The notes under the pieces: generated by a model
Told to the model about the DNA's origin: nothing
What the model saw: the letters and a program-made list of their open reading frames with translations, nothing else
The model's database searches: none
Program-made: the position numbers and the translations under genes
Part shown: positions 25,920 to 34,306 of the stretch, piece after piece
Layout: every line of letters begins with the position of its first letter
Numbering within the stretch: position 1 is the first letter of the stretch
Assembly (NCBI RefSeq): GCF_015163075.1
Contig: NZ_JADDXU010000005.1
Coordinates: 310,001 to 374,000 of the forward strand
From: Streptomyces justiciae
GTDB lineage: Bacteria > Actinomycetota > Actinomycetes > Streptomycetales > Streptomycetaceae
Reading direction: 5' to 3'
DNA length: 64,000 nucleotides

Positions 25920-26138
25920 TTGAAGCGCGACATCCACCCCGAGTACGTCGAGACGCAGGTCAGCTGCACCTGTGGCGCGTCGTTCACCACCCGTAGCACG
26001 ATCGAGAGCGGCACCATCCGTGCCGAGGTCTGCTCCGAGTGCCACCCGTTCTACACGGGCAAGCAGAAGATCCTCGACACCGGTGGCCGCGTGGCCCGCT
26101 TCGAGGCCCGCTTCGGCAAGGCTGCTGCCAAGAAGTAG
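25920..26138 (+). CDS. rpmE: 50S ribosomal protein L31 (zinc-binding form)
   Basis: 72 aa from the TTG at 25920, with TAGGAGACACC just upstream; the longer in-frame ORF is not supported. 'VSCTCGASF' and 'EVCSECHPFY' give the CxC...CxxC zinc site of the C+ form of L31. In Streptomyces a zinc-free paralogue controlled by Zur can replace it when zinc is scarce (established). It has a terminator with a genuine T-run. Confidence 0.97.
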   Translation: MKRDIHPEYVETQVSCTCGASFTTRSTIESGTIRAEVCSECHPFYTGKQKILDTGGRVARFEARFGKAAAKK

Positions 26139-26149
26139 CGAGCCACCAG

Positions 26150-26198
26150 CGCCGGTCCACGGTCGCGCTCCTCGGAGCGCGCCGGGACCGGCGTTTTT
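26150..26198 (+). terminator. Terminator of rpmE with T-run
   Basis: CGCCGGTCC pairs with GGACCGGCG, with an inner GCGCTC/GAGCGC stem and a CTCG loop, followed directly by TTTTT. This is a canonical intrinsic terminator, uncommon at this GC content. Confidence 0.93.
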
Positions 26199-26242
26199 GG
26201 TCGCCCGCCTTCCCCCGTCATTCGCAGTACAGGAGCCCCAAG

Positions 26243-27319
26243 ATGTTCGAGGCCGTCGAGGAACTGGTCACTGAGCACGCCGATCTGGAGACGAAGCTCG
26301 CCGACCCGTCGGTCTTCGCCGACCAGGCCAACGCGCGCAAGCTGAACAAGCGCTACGCCGAGCTCACCCCGATCGTCGCCACGTACCGCTCCTGGAAGCA
26401 GACGGGCGACGACATCGACACGGCGAAGGAACTCGCCGCCGACGACCCGGACTTCGCCGCCGAGGTCAAGGAGCTGGACAAGCAGCGCGAGGAGCTCACC
26501 GAGAAGCTCCGCCTGCTGCTCGTCCCCCGCGACCCCAGCGACGACAAGGACGTCATCCTCGAGATCAAGGCCGGCGCCGGTGGTGACGAGTCGGCCCTGT
26601 TCGCCGGTGACCTCCTGCGCATGTATCTGCGGTACGCCGAGCGCGTCGGCTGGAAGACCGAGATCATCGACGCCACCGAGTCCGAGCTGGGCGGCTACAA
26701 GGACGTCCAGGTCGCCGTGAAGACCAAGGGCGGCCAGGGTGCCACCGAGCCCGGCCAGGGCGTCTGGGCCCGGCTGAAGTACGAGGGCGGTGTGCACCGT
26801 GTGCAGCGCGTCCCGGCGACCGAGTCCCAGGGCCGTATCCACACCTCCGCGGCCGGTGTGCTGGTCACGCCCGAGGCCGAGGAGGTCGACGTCGAGATCA
26901 ACCCCAACGACCTCCGCATCGACGTCTACCGCTCCTCCGGCCCCGGCGGGCAGTCCGTCAACACGACCGACTCCGCCGTGCGCATCACGCACATTCCCAC
27001 CGGAGTCGTCGCTTCCTGCCAGAACGAGAAGAGCCAGCTTCAGAACAAGGAGCAGGCCTTGCGTATCCTGCGCTCCAGGCTGCTCGCCGCGGCGCAGGAG
27101 GAGGCGGAGCGGGAAGCCGCCGACGCCCGCCGCAGCCAGGTCCGTACCGTCGACCGCTCCGAGAAGATCCGTACGTACAACTTCCCGGAGAACCGCATCT
27201 CGGACCACCGCGTCGGCTTCAAGGCGTACAACTTGGACCAGGTCCTGGACGGCGACCTCGACGCGGTGATCCAGGCCTGTGTCGACGCGGACTCGGCGGC
27301 GAAGCTGGCGGCCGCGTAA
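26243..27319 (+). CDS. prfA: Peptide chain release factor 1
   Basis: 358 aa. Recognises UAA and UAG in the ribosomal A site and triggers peptide release. The codon-recognition PxT tripeptide is in 'RVPATESQGRIHTSAA', which marks RF1 not RF2. The catalytic GGQ is in 'SSGPGGQSVNTTDSAVR'. The ATG has AGGAG 8 nt upstream. Its modifying methyltransferase prmC follows 50 bp downstream, the common bacterial arrangement. Confidence 0.97.
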   Translation: MFEAVEELVTEHADLETKLADPSVFADQANARKLNKRYAELTPIVATYRSWKQTGDDIDTAKELAADDPDFAAEVKELDKQREELTEKLRLLLVPRDPSDDKDVILEIKAGAGGDESALFAGDLLRMYLRYAERVGWKTEIIDATESELGGYKDVQVAVKTKGGQGATEPGQGVWARLKYEGGVHRVQRVPATESQGRIHTSAAGVLVTPEAEEVDVEINPNDLRIDVYRSSGPGGQSVNTTDSAVRITHIPTGVVASCQNEKSQLQNKEQALRILRSRLLAAAQEEAEREAADARRSQVRTVDRSEKIRTYNFPENRISDHRVGFKAYNLDQVLDGDLDAVIQACVDADSAAKLAAA

Positions 27320-27369
27320 GAGGGACCCACGGGACCTACGCACGACCGAGTACGACACGGAGGACTTGC

Positions 27370-28251
27370 GTGCAGCAATCTTTTGGGGAGCGACCCCCAA
27401 ACCCCCGAAGTCTGCTGCTCGCTGAGGTAGCTCAAGCCACCCAGCGGCTGGCCGACGCCGGCGTGCCCTCGCCGCGCAACGACGCGGAGGAGCTCGCCGC
27501 GTTCGTGCACGGTGTGAAGAGGGGCGCGCTGCACTCCGTGAAGGACGCGGACTTCGACGCCCGGTACTGGGAGGTCATCGCCCGCCGAGAGCAGCGCGAG
27601 CCGCTCCAGCACATCACCGGGCTCGCCTACTTCCGGTACCTGGAGCTCCAGGTCGGCCCCGGCGTCTTCGTGCCCCGCCCGGAGACCGAGTCCGTGGTCG
27701 GGTGGGCGATAGACGCCGTCCGCGCCATGGACGTCGTCGAGCCCTGCATCGTCGACCTGTGCACCGGCTCCGGCGCCATCGCGCTCGCCCTCGCCCAGGA
27801 GGTCCCGCGCTCCCGCGTGCACGCCGTGGAGCTGTCCGAGGACGCCCTGCAGTGGACGCGCAAGAACGTCGAGGGGTCCAGGGTCGATCTGCGGCAGGGC
27901 AACGCCCTGGACGCCTTCCCGGACCTCGACGGCCAGGTCGACCTGGTCATCTCCAACCCGCCCTACATCCCGCTCACCGAGTGGGAGTACGTCGCTCCCG
28001 AGGCGCGGGACTACGATCCCGAACTCGCCCTGTTCTCCGGCGAGGACGGCCTCGACCTCATCCGCGGTCTGGAACGCACCGCGCACCGGCTCCTGCGCCC
28101 GGGTGGCGTCGTCGTCATCGAGCACGCCGACACCCAGGGCGGCCAGGTGCCGTGGATCTTCACCGAGGAGCGGGGCTGGGCCGACGCGGCCGACCACCCC
28201 GACCTCAACAACCGCCCCCGGTTCGCCACGGCACGCAAGGCGCTGCCGTGA
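27370..28251 (+). CDS. prmC: Release-factor glutamine methyltransferase
   Basis: 293 aa. Methylates the Gln of the GGQ motif in release factors. The SAM loop is 'VDLCTGSGAIALALA'; the catalytic 'ISNPPYIP' binds the Gln side chain. The GTG at 27370 has GGAGG 8 nt upstream. The first 13 codons are odd: they are encoded by a Streptomyces-type G/C-run repeat, and conserved sequence only starts at 'LLLAEVAQATQRL'. A shorter start at about 27412 is possible. The stop overlaps a 17-codon mini-ORF that leads into the Sua5-type gene. Confidence 0.95.
   Translation: MQQSFGERPPNPRSLLLAEVAQATQRLADAGVPSPRNDAEELAAFVHGVKRGALHSVKDADFDARYWEVIARREQREPLQHITGLAYFRYLELQVGPGVFVPRPETESVVGWAIDAVRAMDVVEPCIVDLCTGSGAIALALAQEVPRSRVHAVELSEDALQWTRKNVEGSRVDLRQGNALDAFPDLDGQVDLVISNPPYIPLTEWEYVAPEARDYDPELALFSGEDGLDLIRGLERTAHRLLRPGGVVVIEHADTQGGQVPWIFTEERGWADAADHPDLNNRPRFATARKALP
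27380..27411. repeat. G/C-run repeat inside the 5' end of prmC
   Basis: TTTTGGGGAGCGACCCCCAA followed by ACCCCCGAAGT resembles TCCTGGGGGTCGCCCCCAGA followed by CCCCCAAAGT at 36005-36034. Both have a G-run, CG, C5, ARA, C5, RAAGT. This one lies within the prmC coding frame. Confidence 0.6.
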
Positions 28252-28301
28252 CCGCCGTGGAGACTTTCGACCCGAAGTACGTGTACGAGGAGGCCCGTTA
28301 G
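28248..28301 (+). CDS. Possible 17-codon coupling ORF between prmC and sua5-type gene
   Basis: The GTG at 28248 overlaps the prmC TGA as GTGA and encodes VTAVETFDPKYVYEEAR, then TAG two bases before the next ATG. It reads through the GAGGAGG ribosome site of the following gene. Its translation could keep ribosomes loaded for re-initiation. Whether the peptide itself matters is unknown. Confidence 0.3.
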   Translation: MTAVETFDPKYVYEEAR

Positions 28302-28303
28302 AC

Positions 28304-28951
28304 ATGGCACGGCGATACGACACCAACGACGCGACCGACCGCTCGACGGGTCTGCGCGAGGCCGCGTCCGCCGTCCGCCGTGGCGAGCTGGTGGTCCTCC
28401 CGACCGACACGGTGTACGGCATCGGCGCCGACGCGTTCTCCTCCGAGGCCGTTCACGACCTGCTGGAGGCCAAGGGCCGCGGCCGCAACATGCCCACGCC
28501 CGTCCTGATCGGCTCCCCGAACACGCTCCACGGTCTCGTCACGGACTTCTCCGAGATGGCGTGGGAGCTGGTCGACGCGTTCTGGCCGGGCGCGCTCACG
28601 CTCGTCGCGAAGCACCAGCCGTCCCTCCAGTGGGACCTGGGCGACACCAGGGGCACGGTGGCGGTCCGTATGCCGCTGCACCCGGTGGCGATCGAGCTGC
28701 TCACGGAGGTCGGCCCGATGGCGGTCTCCTCGGCGAACCTCACCGGGCACCCGGCGCCGGAGGACTGTGACGCGGCCCAGGAGATGCTCGGCGACTCGGT
28801 GTCCGTGTACCTGGACGGCGGTCCGACGCCCGGCAACGTGCCGTCCTCCATCGTCGACGTGACGCGCGAGGTGCCCGTCCTGCTCCGTGCGGGCGCGATC
28901 TCCGCGGAGGAGCTCAGGAAGGTCGTACCCGACCTCGAGGTGGCGAATTGA
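28304..28951 (+). CDS. L-threonylcarbamoyladenylate synthase (Sua5/TsaC/YrdC family)
   Basis: 215 aa. Makes threonylcarbamoyl-AMP from Thr, bicarbonate and ATP for the t6A modification of ANN-decoding tRNAs. YrdC signatures are 'LPTDTVYGIGADAF', 'KGRGRNMPTPVLIG', 'FWPGALTLV', 'GTVAVRMPLHP' and 'VSSANLTGHPAP'. It lacks the extra Sua5 C-terminal domain, so it is TsaC-sized. The ATG at 28304 has GAGGAGG. The next gene starts within its stop codon (TTGA). Confidence 0.93.
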   Translation: MARRYDTNDATDRSTGLREAASAVRRGELVVLPTDTVYGIGADAFSSEAVHDLLEAKGRGRNMPTPVLIGSPNTLHGLVTDFSEMAWELVDAFWPGALTLVAKHQPSLQWDLGDTRGTVAVRMPLHPVAIELLTEVGPMAVSSANLTGHPAPEDCDAAQEMLGDSVSVYLDGGPTPGNVPSSIVDVTREVPVLLRAGAISAEELRKVVPDLEVAN

Positions 28952-29619
28952 CGGCCCCTGACGCGGGGCGTGGCATATGGGACATGGAAGAGACGCGGAC
29001 CTTCACCGGCCTCCCGCGTGACACCTTCCGCATCCTCCACGTCAGCACCGGCAACGTGTGCCGCTCGCCGATCACCGAGCGGCTGACCCGTCATGCCCTG
29101 GCGAACCGGCTCGGCGACCCGCTGTGGGGCGGCCTCGTCGTGGAGAGCGCGGGCACCTGGGGCCACGAAGGGGCGCCCATGGAGGCCAACGCGGAGGCGG
29201 TCCTGGCCGACTTCGGCGCGGACGCCTCCGGCTTCACCGGCCGCGAACTCCTCGACGAGCACGTCATCATGGCCGACCTGGTCCTGACCGCCACCCGCGA
29301 CCACCGCGCCCAGGTCATCTCCATGGGCCACTCGGCGGGCCTGCGCACCTTCACCCTGAAGGAGTTCACCCGCCTGGTCCGCGCGATAGACCCGACCACG
29401 CTGCCGCCCCTGGAGGACGGCGTGGTCGACCGCGCCCGCGCCCTGGTCCGCGCGGCGGCGGCTCTACGCGGGTGGCTCCTGGCCCCGACGGCGGAGGCGG
29501 ACGAGGTGTACGACCCGTACGGGGCCCCGCTGGGGTTCTTCCGGTCGGTCGGGGACGAGATACATCAGGCGCTCGATCCGGTGGTGACGGCGTTGACGGG
29601 GGTGCCTGCGCGGGCGTAA
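28948..29619 (+). CDS. Low-molecular-weight tyrosine phosphatase-like protein with Cys-to-Ser P-loop
   Basis: 223 aa from the TTG overlapping the previous stop; ATG at 28984 (211 aa) is an alternative that puts the P-loop nearer the family position. 'ILHVSTGNVCRSPITERL' aligns with the LMW-PTP loop C-x-G-N-x-C-R-S-P, but the nucleophilic Cys is Ser (AGC at 29044). The second Cys and the Arg are kept, and the general-acid 'VYDPYG' loop is present near the C-terminus. It is probably a phosphate-binding pseudophosphatase. Coupling to the t6A synthase gene suggests co-expression. Confidence 0.85.
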   Translation: MTAPDAGRGIWDMEETRTFTGLPRDTFRILHVSTGNVCRSPITERLTRHALANRLGDPLWGGLVVESAGTWGHEGAPMEANAEAVLADFGADASGFTGRELLDEHVIMADLVLTATRDHRAQVISMGHSAGLRTFTLKEFTRLVRAIDPTTLPPLEDGVVDRARALVRAAAALRGWLLAPTAEADEVYDPYGAPLGFFRSVGDEIHQALDPVVTALTGVPARA

Positions 29620-29687
29620 CAGCCGAGCACCTCGGGAGTACCGGGCCTACATTGGTCGTACGTCACCGTCGACGCCCGGAGTTCACC

Positions 29688-30929
29688 ATGTCGGTCACCC
29701 ATGCGCCCGAGACCGCCGATGTCCTGCGGCGGCAGGATCCCGAGCTGGCCGAGATCCTGCTCGGGGAGCTCGCGCGGCAGTCGACGTCGTTGCAGCTCAT
29801 CGCCGCCGAGAACTTCTCCTCGCCCGCCGTGCTGGCCGCCCTGGGGTCGCCGCTCGCCAACAAGTACGCCGAGGGGTATCCCGGCGCCCGGCACCACGGC
29901 GGCTGCGAGATCGTGGACGTCGCCGAGCGCATCGCCGTGGACCGCGCGAAGGCGCTGTTCGGGGCCGCGCACGCCAATGTGCAGTCCCATTCGGGGTCGT
30001 CGGCCGTGCTCGCCGCGTACGCCGCGTTGCTGCGGCCCGGCGACACCGTGCTCGCCCTCGGGCTGCCGCACGGGGGGCATCTCACCCACGGGTCGCCCGC
30101 GAACTTCTCCGGGCGCTGGTTCGACTTCGTCGGGTACGGCGTCGACGCCGAGACCGGGCTCATCGACCACGAGCAGGTGCGGACGCTGGCCCGCAACCAC
30201 CAGCCCAAGGCGATCGTGTGCGGCTCCATCGCCTACCCCCGCCACATCGACTACGCCTTCTTCCGTGAGGTCGCCGACGAGGTGGGCGCCTATCTGATCG
30301 CCGACGCCGCCCACCCCATCGGGCTCGTCGCCGGGGGAGCGGCGCCCAGTCCGGTGCCGTACGCCGACGTCGTCTGCGCCACCACGCACAAGGTGCTGCG
30401 CGGCCCCCGCGGCGGGATGATCCTGTGCGGCGAGGAGCTCGCCGAGCGGGTCGACCGGGCCGTCTTCCCGTTCACCCAGGGCGGCGCGCAGATGCACACC
30501 ATCGCCGCCAAGGCCGTCGCGTTCGGCGAGGCGGCAACACCGGCGTTCACCGCGTACGCCCATCAGGTGGTCGCCAATGCGAGGGTTCTCGCGGCCGGCC
30601 TGGCCGCCGAGGGGCTCGTCGTCACCACCGGCGGCACCGACACCCACCTGCTCACCGTCGACCCCGCGCCGCTCGGCGTCGACGGCCGGACCGCGCGCGG
30701 GCGGCTCGCGGCGGCCGGCATGGTCCTCGACTGCTGCGCGCTGCCGCACGGGGACGCCCGTGGGCTGCGGCTGGGGACCGCCGCCGTGACCACGCAGGGG
30801 ATGGGGGAGGAGGAGATGGCCGGCGTCGCCGCCCTGCTCGCGGGGGTGCTGCGCGGGGAGACCGACAGCCAGAAGGCCCGTGAAGAAGTGCGGGAGCTCG
30901 CGGGCAGATTTCCGCCGTATCCCGCCTGA
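29688..30929 (+). CDS. glyA: Serine hydroxymethyltransferase
   Basis: 413 aa. Interconverts serine and glycine with transfer of a one-carbon unit to tetrahydrofolate. PLP Lys about 235 is in 'CATTHKVLRGPRGG'; 'NKYAEGYPGARHHGGCEIVD' and 'AHANVQSHSGSSAVLAAYAA' are family blocks. The usual YYGG is RHHGG here and the loop is slightly divergent, which suggests a paralogue of the main GlyA. The ATG follows GGAG at 9 nt. Gap of 68 bp from the phosphatase-like gene. Confidence 0.92.
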   Translation: MSVTHAPETADVLRRQDPELAEILLGELARQSTSLQLIAAENFSSPAVLAALGSPLANKYAEGYPGARHHGGCEIVDVAERIAVDRAKALFGAAHANVQSHSGSSAVLAAYAALLRPGDTVLALGLPHGGHLTHGSPANFSGRWFDFVGYGVDAETGLIDHEQVRTLARNHQPKAIVCGSIAYPRHIDYAFFREVADEVGAYLIADAAHPIGLVAGGAAPSPVPYADVVCATTHKVLRGPRGGMILCGEELAERVDRAVFPFTQGGAQMHTIAAKAVAFGEAATPAFTAYAHQVVANARVLAAGLAAEGLVVTTGGTDTHLLTVDPAPLGVDGRTARGRLAAAGMVLDCCALPHGDARGLRLGTAAVTTQGMGEEEMAGVAALLAGVLRGETDSQKAREEVRELAGRFPPYPA

Positions 30930-31091
30930 TCCGGGGTAGGCGCACCCTCGTCGAACCCCTCGTACACCTGGTTCCGGCCCGGGTGCACAGCCACACGTGC
31001 AACCATCGTCGCTACCCGGAAGTCCCCAACCATATGCGTCCGTCGCTAGGGTGTGGGGCTGAGATGGCCAGCGAGACCTGTGGGGAAGCCC

Positions 31092-32423
31092 GTGCGTGAA
31101 TACCTGCTGACGCTCTGCATCACGGCCGCGGTGACGTATCTGCTGACAGGGCCGGTACGGAAGTTCGCGATCGTGGCCGGAGCGATGCCGGAGATCAGGG
31201 CCCGTGATGTGCACCGGGAACCGACTCCGCGGCTCGGCGGTATCGCCATGTTCTTCGGCCTGTGCGCCGGGCTCCTGGTCGCCGACCACCTCACCAACCT
31301 CAACGGGGTCTTCTCCCAGTCCAACGAGCCGCGTGCGCTGCTGTCCGGCGCCGCCCTGATCTGGCTGATCGGCGTCCTGGACGACAAGTTCGAGATCGAC
31401 GCCCTGATCAAGCTCGGCGGCCAGATGATCGCCGCCGGCGTGATGGTCATGCAGGGTCTGACGATCCTGTGGCTGCCGATCCCGAGTGTCGGCACCGTCG
31501 CACTGACCCAGTGGCAGGGCACCCTGCTGACGGTGGCGCTGGTCGTCATCACGATCAACGCGGTCAACTTCGTGGACGGCCTGGACGGCCTCGCCTCCGG
31601 CATGGTGTGCATCGCGGCCGCCGCGTTCTTCATGTACGCCTACCGCATCTGGTACTCGTACGGCATCGAGGCCGCCGCCCCCGCGACGCTGTTCGCGGCC
31701 ATCCTGATGGGCATGTGCCTGGGCTTCCTGCCGCACAACATGCACCCGGCGCGGATCTTCATGGGCGACTCGGGCTCGATGCTGATCGGGCTGGTCCTGG
31801 CCGCGGGTGCGATCTCCATCACGGGGCAGGTCGACCCGGACAGCCTGTTCGGCGGGTCCCAGCGTCAGACGGTGCACCAGATGGTCCCGGTCTACATCCC
31901 GCTGCTGCTGCCGCTGACGATCATCGCGATCCCGGCCGCCGACCTGGTCCTCGCCATCGTGCGCCGCACCTGGCGCGGTCAGTCGCCGTTCGCCGCCGAC
32001 CGCGGGCATCTGCACCACCGGCTGCTGGAGATCGGGCACTCGCACAGCCGGGCCGTCCTGATCATGTACTTCTGGTCGGCGCTGATCGCGTTCGGCGCTC
32101 TCGCCTACTCCGTGAACTCCGCGTCCATGTGGATCGTGCTGGGTGTGGTGATCCTCTCGGCGATCGGGCTGCTGCTGTTGCTGCTGCCGCGCTTCACGCC
32201 GCGGGCGCCGATGTGGGCGCAGGCCTTCGTGCCGCCGCGTTATCGCCGTCGCCGCAAGGCCGTTGCGGAATCCGCGCCCGCCGTGGAGCCGGTCGCTCCC
32301 GCGGTCGAGGAGGAGGAGGAGCGCACCCCGGTCGCGGTGGGGGTCTCCGGCGTCAACGGGGCGACCGCCATCGGCGCCCGTTCGCGCTTCCTGGACCGGC
32401 GGAAAGCCGGATCGTCGCGCTGA
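31092..32423 (+). CDS. Undecaprenyl-phosphate GlcNAc-1-phosphate transferase (WecA/TagO/MraY superfamily)
   Basis: 443 aa with about eleven TM helices. Transfers a sugar-1-phosphate to undecaprenyl phosphate, the first membrane step in wall glycopolymer synthesis. Motifs: 'HREPTPRLGGIAMF', the Mg-binding 'GVLDDKFEID', 'NAVNFVDGLDGLASG', 'FMGDSGSM' and the C-terminal 'DRGHLHHRLL', which favours WecA over MraY. The cytoplasmic tail is Pro/Ala/Glu-rich. The GTG at 31092 has GGGGAAG 5 nt upstream. It stands before the ATP synthase operon, as in other streptomycetes. Confidence 0.9.
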   Translation: MREYLLTLCITAAVTYLLTGPVRKFAIVAGAMPEIRARDVHREPTPRLGGIAMFFGLCAGLLVADHLTNLNGVFSQSNEPRALLSGAALIWLIGVLDDKFEIDALIKLGGQMIAAGVMVMQGLTILWLPIPSVGTVALTQWQGTLLTVALVVITINAVNFVDGLDGLASGMVCIAAAAFFMYAYRIWYSYGIEAAAPATLFAAILMGMCLGFLPHNMHPARIFMGDSGSMLIGLVLAAGAISITGQVDPDSLFGGSQRQTVHQMVPVYIPLLLPLTIIAIPAADLVLAIVRRTWRGQSPFAADRGHLHHRLLEIGHSHSRAVLIMYFWSALIAFGALAYSVNSASMWIVLGVVILSAIGLLLLLLPRFTPRAPMWAQAFVPPRYRRRRKAVAESAPAVEPVAPAVEEEEERTPVAVGVSGVNGATAIGARSRFLDRRKAGSSR

Positions 32424-32734
32424 CGCGGCAAGGTAAGAATCTGACTAGAGCATTGCCAAGTCGTGGGAGTGAGTTGGGGGTGCAAAGCGCCCCAATACCA
32501 GACATGTTGGCCGTGTTCTTGCACAGACGCGCACCGTCACTCTCATGTGTGACAGCGAGCACACCAACCAGGTAAAGACCTCATCAAATAGTTTGTGATA
32601 CGGTTCACGAGAACCCGGGATAGAGCCGAAGGACCGTAGTGCGACGGTCCATTGGTGTGAGGTCCCCTCTCGGCCCGGGACTACGCTCGTCCATGACGAC
32701 ACCCCTTCCCCCCGTTGAAAGCGGAGTTGCCGCC
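32424..32734 (+). promoter_or_regulatory. Upstream control region of the ATP synthase operon
   Basis: 311 bp with no gene of its own. It contains the Rex-type operator at 32593-32610 and a GATAGA box at 32619 that may be the -10. GC is lower than in the neighbours. Confidence 0.5.
32593..32610 (+). promoter_or_regulatory. Probable Rex operator (ROP)
   Basis: TTGTGATACGGTTCACGA matches TTGTGA-N6-TCACAA at 11 of 12 fixed positions. Rex represses respiratory genes in Streptomyces when NADH/NAD is low. The site sits 125 bp upstream of atpI, near the likely promoter. Confidence 0.7.
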
Positions 32735-33166
32735 ATGCCGTCCAACGACGTCCGGATCCTGGCCCAGGCTGCTGTGCCCACAGCTGCCGTCGGCGCGATT
32801 GCCGCCGTCGTCAGTGGTGTGGTCGCCGGCGGTAAAGGGGCGATCGGGGCGGGCGTCGCGACGCTGATCGTGATCCTCTTCATGGGAATCGGTCTCTACG
32901 TACTGCAGCGCACTGCCAAATCGCTTCCGCACTTGTTCCAGGCGATGGGCCTGATGCTCTACGCGGCTCAGATCCTGCTGCTGTTCGTGTTCGTCGCGGC
33001 TTTCAAGAACACGACGTTGTTCAACCCCAAGGCTTTCGCCCTGACTCTCGTCGCCGGCACCCTCGCGTGGATCGCCGCACAGACGCGTGCCCACATGAAG
33101 TCCAAGATCCTCTACGTCGAACCCGATTCGGGCGACAAGCCCGAAAAAACGGGGCACTCGTCGTGA
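32735..33166 (+). CDS. atpI: ATP synthase protein I-like membrane protein
   Basis: 143 aa with four predicted TM helices ('AAVGAIAAVVSGVVAGGKGAIG', 'IGLYVLQRTAKSLPHLFQAMG' and following). Its place directly before atpB identifies it as the AtpI position gene; AtpI assists c-ring assembly or Mg uptake in some bacteria. The ATG at 32735 follows GCGGAG; a longer frame begins at 32639 but runs into the promoter. The final tail is charged. 231 bp separate it from atpB, which may have its own promoter. Confidence 0.8.
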   Translation: MPSNDVRILAQAAVPTAAVGAIAAVVSGVVAGGKGAIGAGVATLIVILFMGIGLYVLQRTAKSLPHLFQAMGLMLYAAQILLLFVFVAAFKNTTLFNPKAFALTLVAGTLAWIAAQTRAHMKSKILYVEPDSGDKPEKTGHSS

Positions 33167-33397
33167 GGGGTAGGGGCGGGATAAAGGCGCACGAGAAGTC
33201 CTGCTATCGTCCGGTGCCAACTGCGGCATCGCGGGCGCGGGCATCTGAGCTGACGCCTGCTCAATCTCACTCGCGAGGCGAGATGCCCCCCAGCCGCCCC
33301 CACATCCGTAACACCAGTCCCGTGCCGAACCGCGGCCCTGCGCCGCGCCGACACAACGAGGTTGCCGTACCTATGCGCCACGATGAAGGAGCCCGCG

Positions 33398-34228
33398 GTG
33401 AGTGCTGACCCGACGCAGACGCTCGCTTTCGACACGAGCTGTCACCTGTTCGACGGGTGTGGCTTCGACACGGTCGCCCCGGGCCTCCACTCGTTCCTGT
33501 TCGAGCCGCTCCTGGGCGACGCGGACGGCAACGGCTTCTACTTCAACAAGCCGATGCTGCTGGCGCTTGTCGGCTCCGTCATCATCGTGGGCTTCTTCTG
33601 GGCCGCGTTCGCCCGGCCGAAGCTCGTGCCCGGCAAGCTCCAGATGGTCGCCGAGGCCGGCTACGACTTCGTACGCCGCGGCATCGTCTACGAGACGATC
33701 GGCAAGAAGGAAGGCGAGAAGTACGTACCGCTCGCCGTCTCCCTGTTCTTCTTCATCTGGATGATGAACCTCTGGTCGATCGTCCCCGTCGCCGCCTTCC
33801 CGGTGACGTCGATCATCGCCTACCCGCTGGTCCTGGCCGTGATCGTGTACGTCCTGTGGGTCTCGCTGACCTTCAAGCGGCACGGCTTCGTGGGCGCCTT
33901 CAAGAACTTCACGGGCTACGACAAGTCGCTGGGCGCGGTCCTCCCGCTCTCCATGACCATCGAGTTCGCGTCGAACCTGATCGTCCGCCCGTTCACGCAC
34001 GCGGTGCGACTCTTCGCGAACATGTTCGCCGGCCACACCCTGCTGCTGCTCTTCACGATCGCCAGCTGGTACATGCTCAACGGCATCGGCATCGCCTACT
34101 CGGCCGTCTCCTTCGTGATGGTCATCGTGATGACGGCCTTCGAGCTCTTCATCCAGGCGGTTCAGGCGTACGTCTTCGTCCTCCTGACCTGCACCTTCAT
34201 CCAGGGCGCGCTCGCCGAGCACCACTGA
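33398..34228 (+). CDS. atpB: F1Fo ATP synthase subunit a
   Basis: 276 aa from the GTG at 33398, with AAGGAG 7 nt upstream. The Fo stator subunit forms the proton half-channels. The essential Arg is in 'THAVRLFANMFAGH', followed by the Gln-bearing helix 'ELFIQAVQAYVFVLLTC'. Five to six TM helices. It is the first structural gene of the operon, 78 bp before atpE. Confidence 0.96.
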   Translation: MSADPTQTLAFDTSCHLFDGCGFDTVAPGLHSFLFEPLLGDADGNGFYFNKPMLLALVGSVIIVGFFWAAFARPKLVPGKLQMVAEAGYDFVRRGIVYETIGKKEGEKYVPLAVSLFFFIWMMNLWSIVPVAAFPVTSIIAYPLVLAVIVYVLWVSLTFKRHGFVGAFKNFTGYDKSLGAVLPLSMTIEFASNLIVRPFTHAVRLFANMFAGHTLLLLFTIASWYMLNGIGIAYSAVSFVMVIVMTAFELFIQAVQAYVFVLLTCTFIQGALAEHH

Positions 34229-34306
34229 GCCGAGCCCTCGGTCACACCCCCAGAGACATCCGGTGGCCAACCCCCACCGGTCACGTAAAGAGAAGGAAGA
34301 ACTGGC

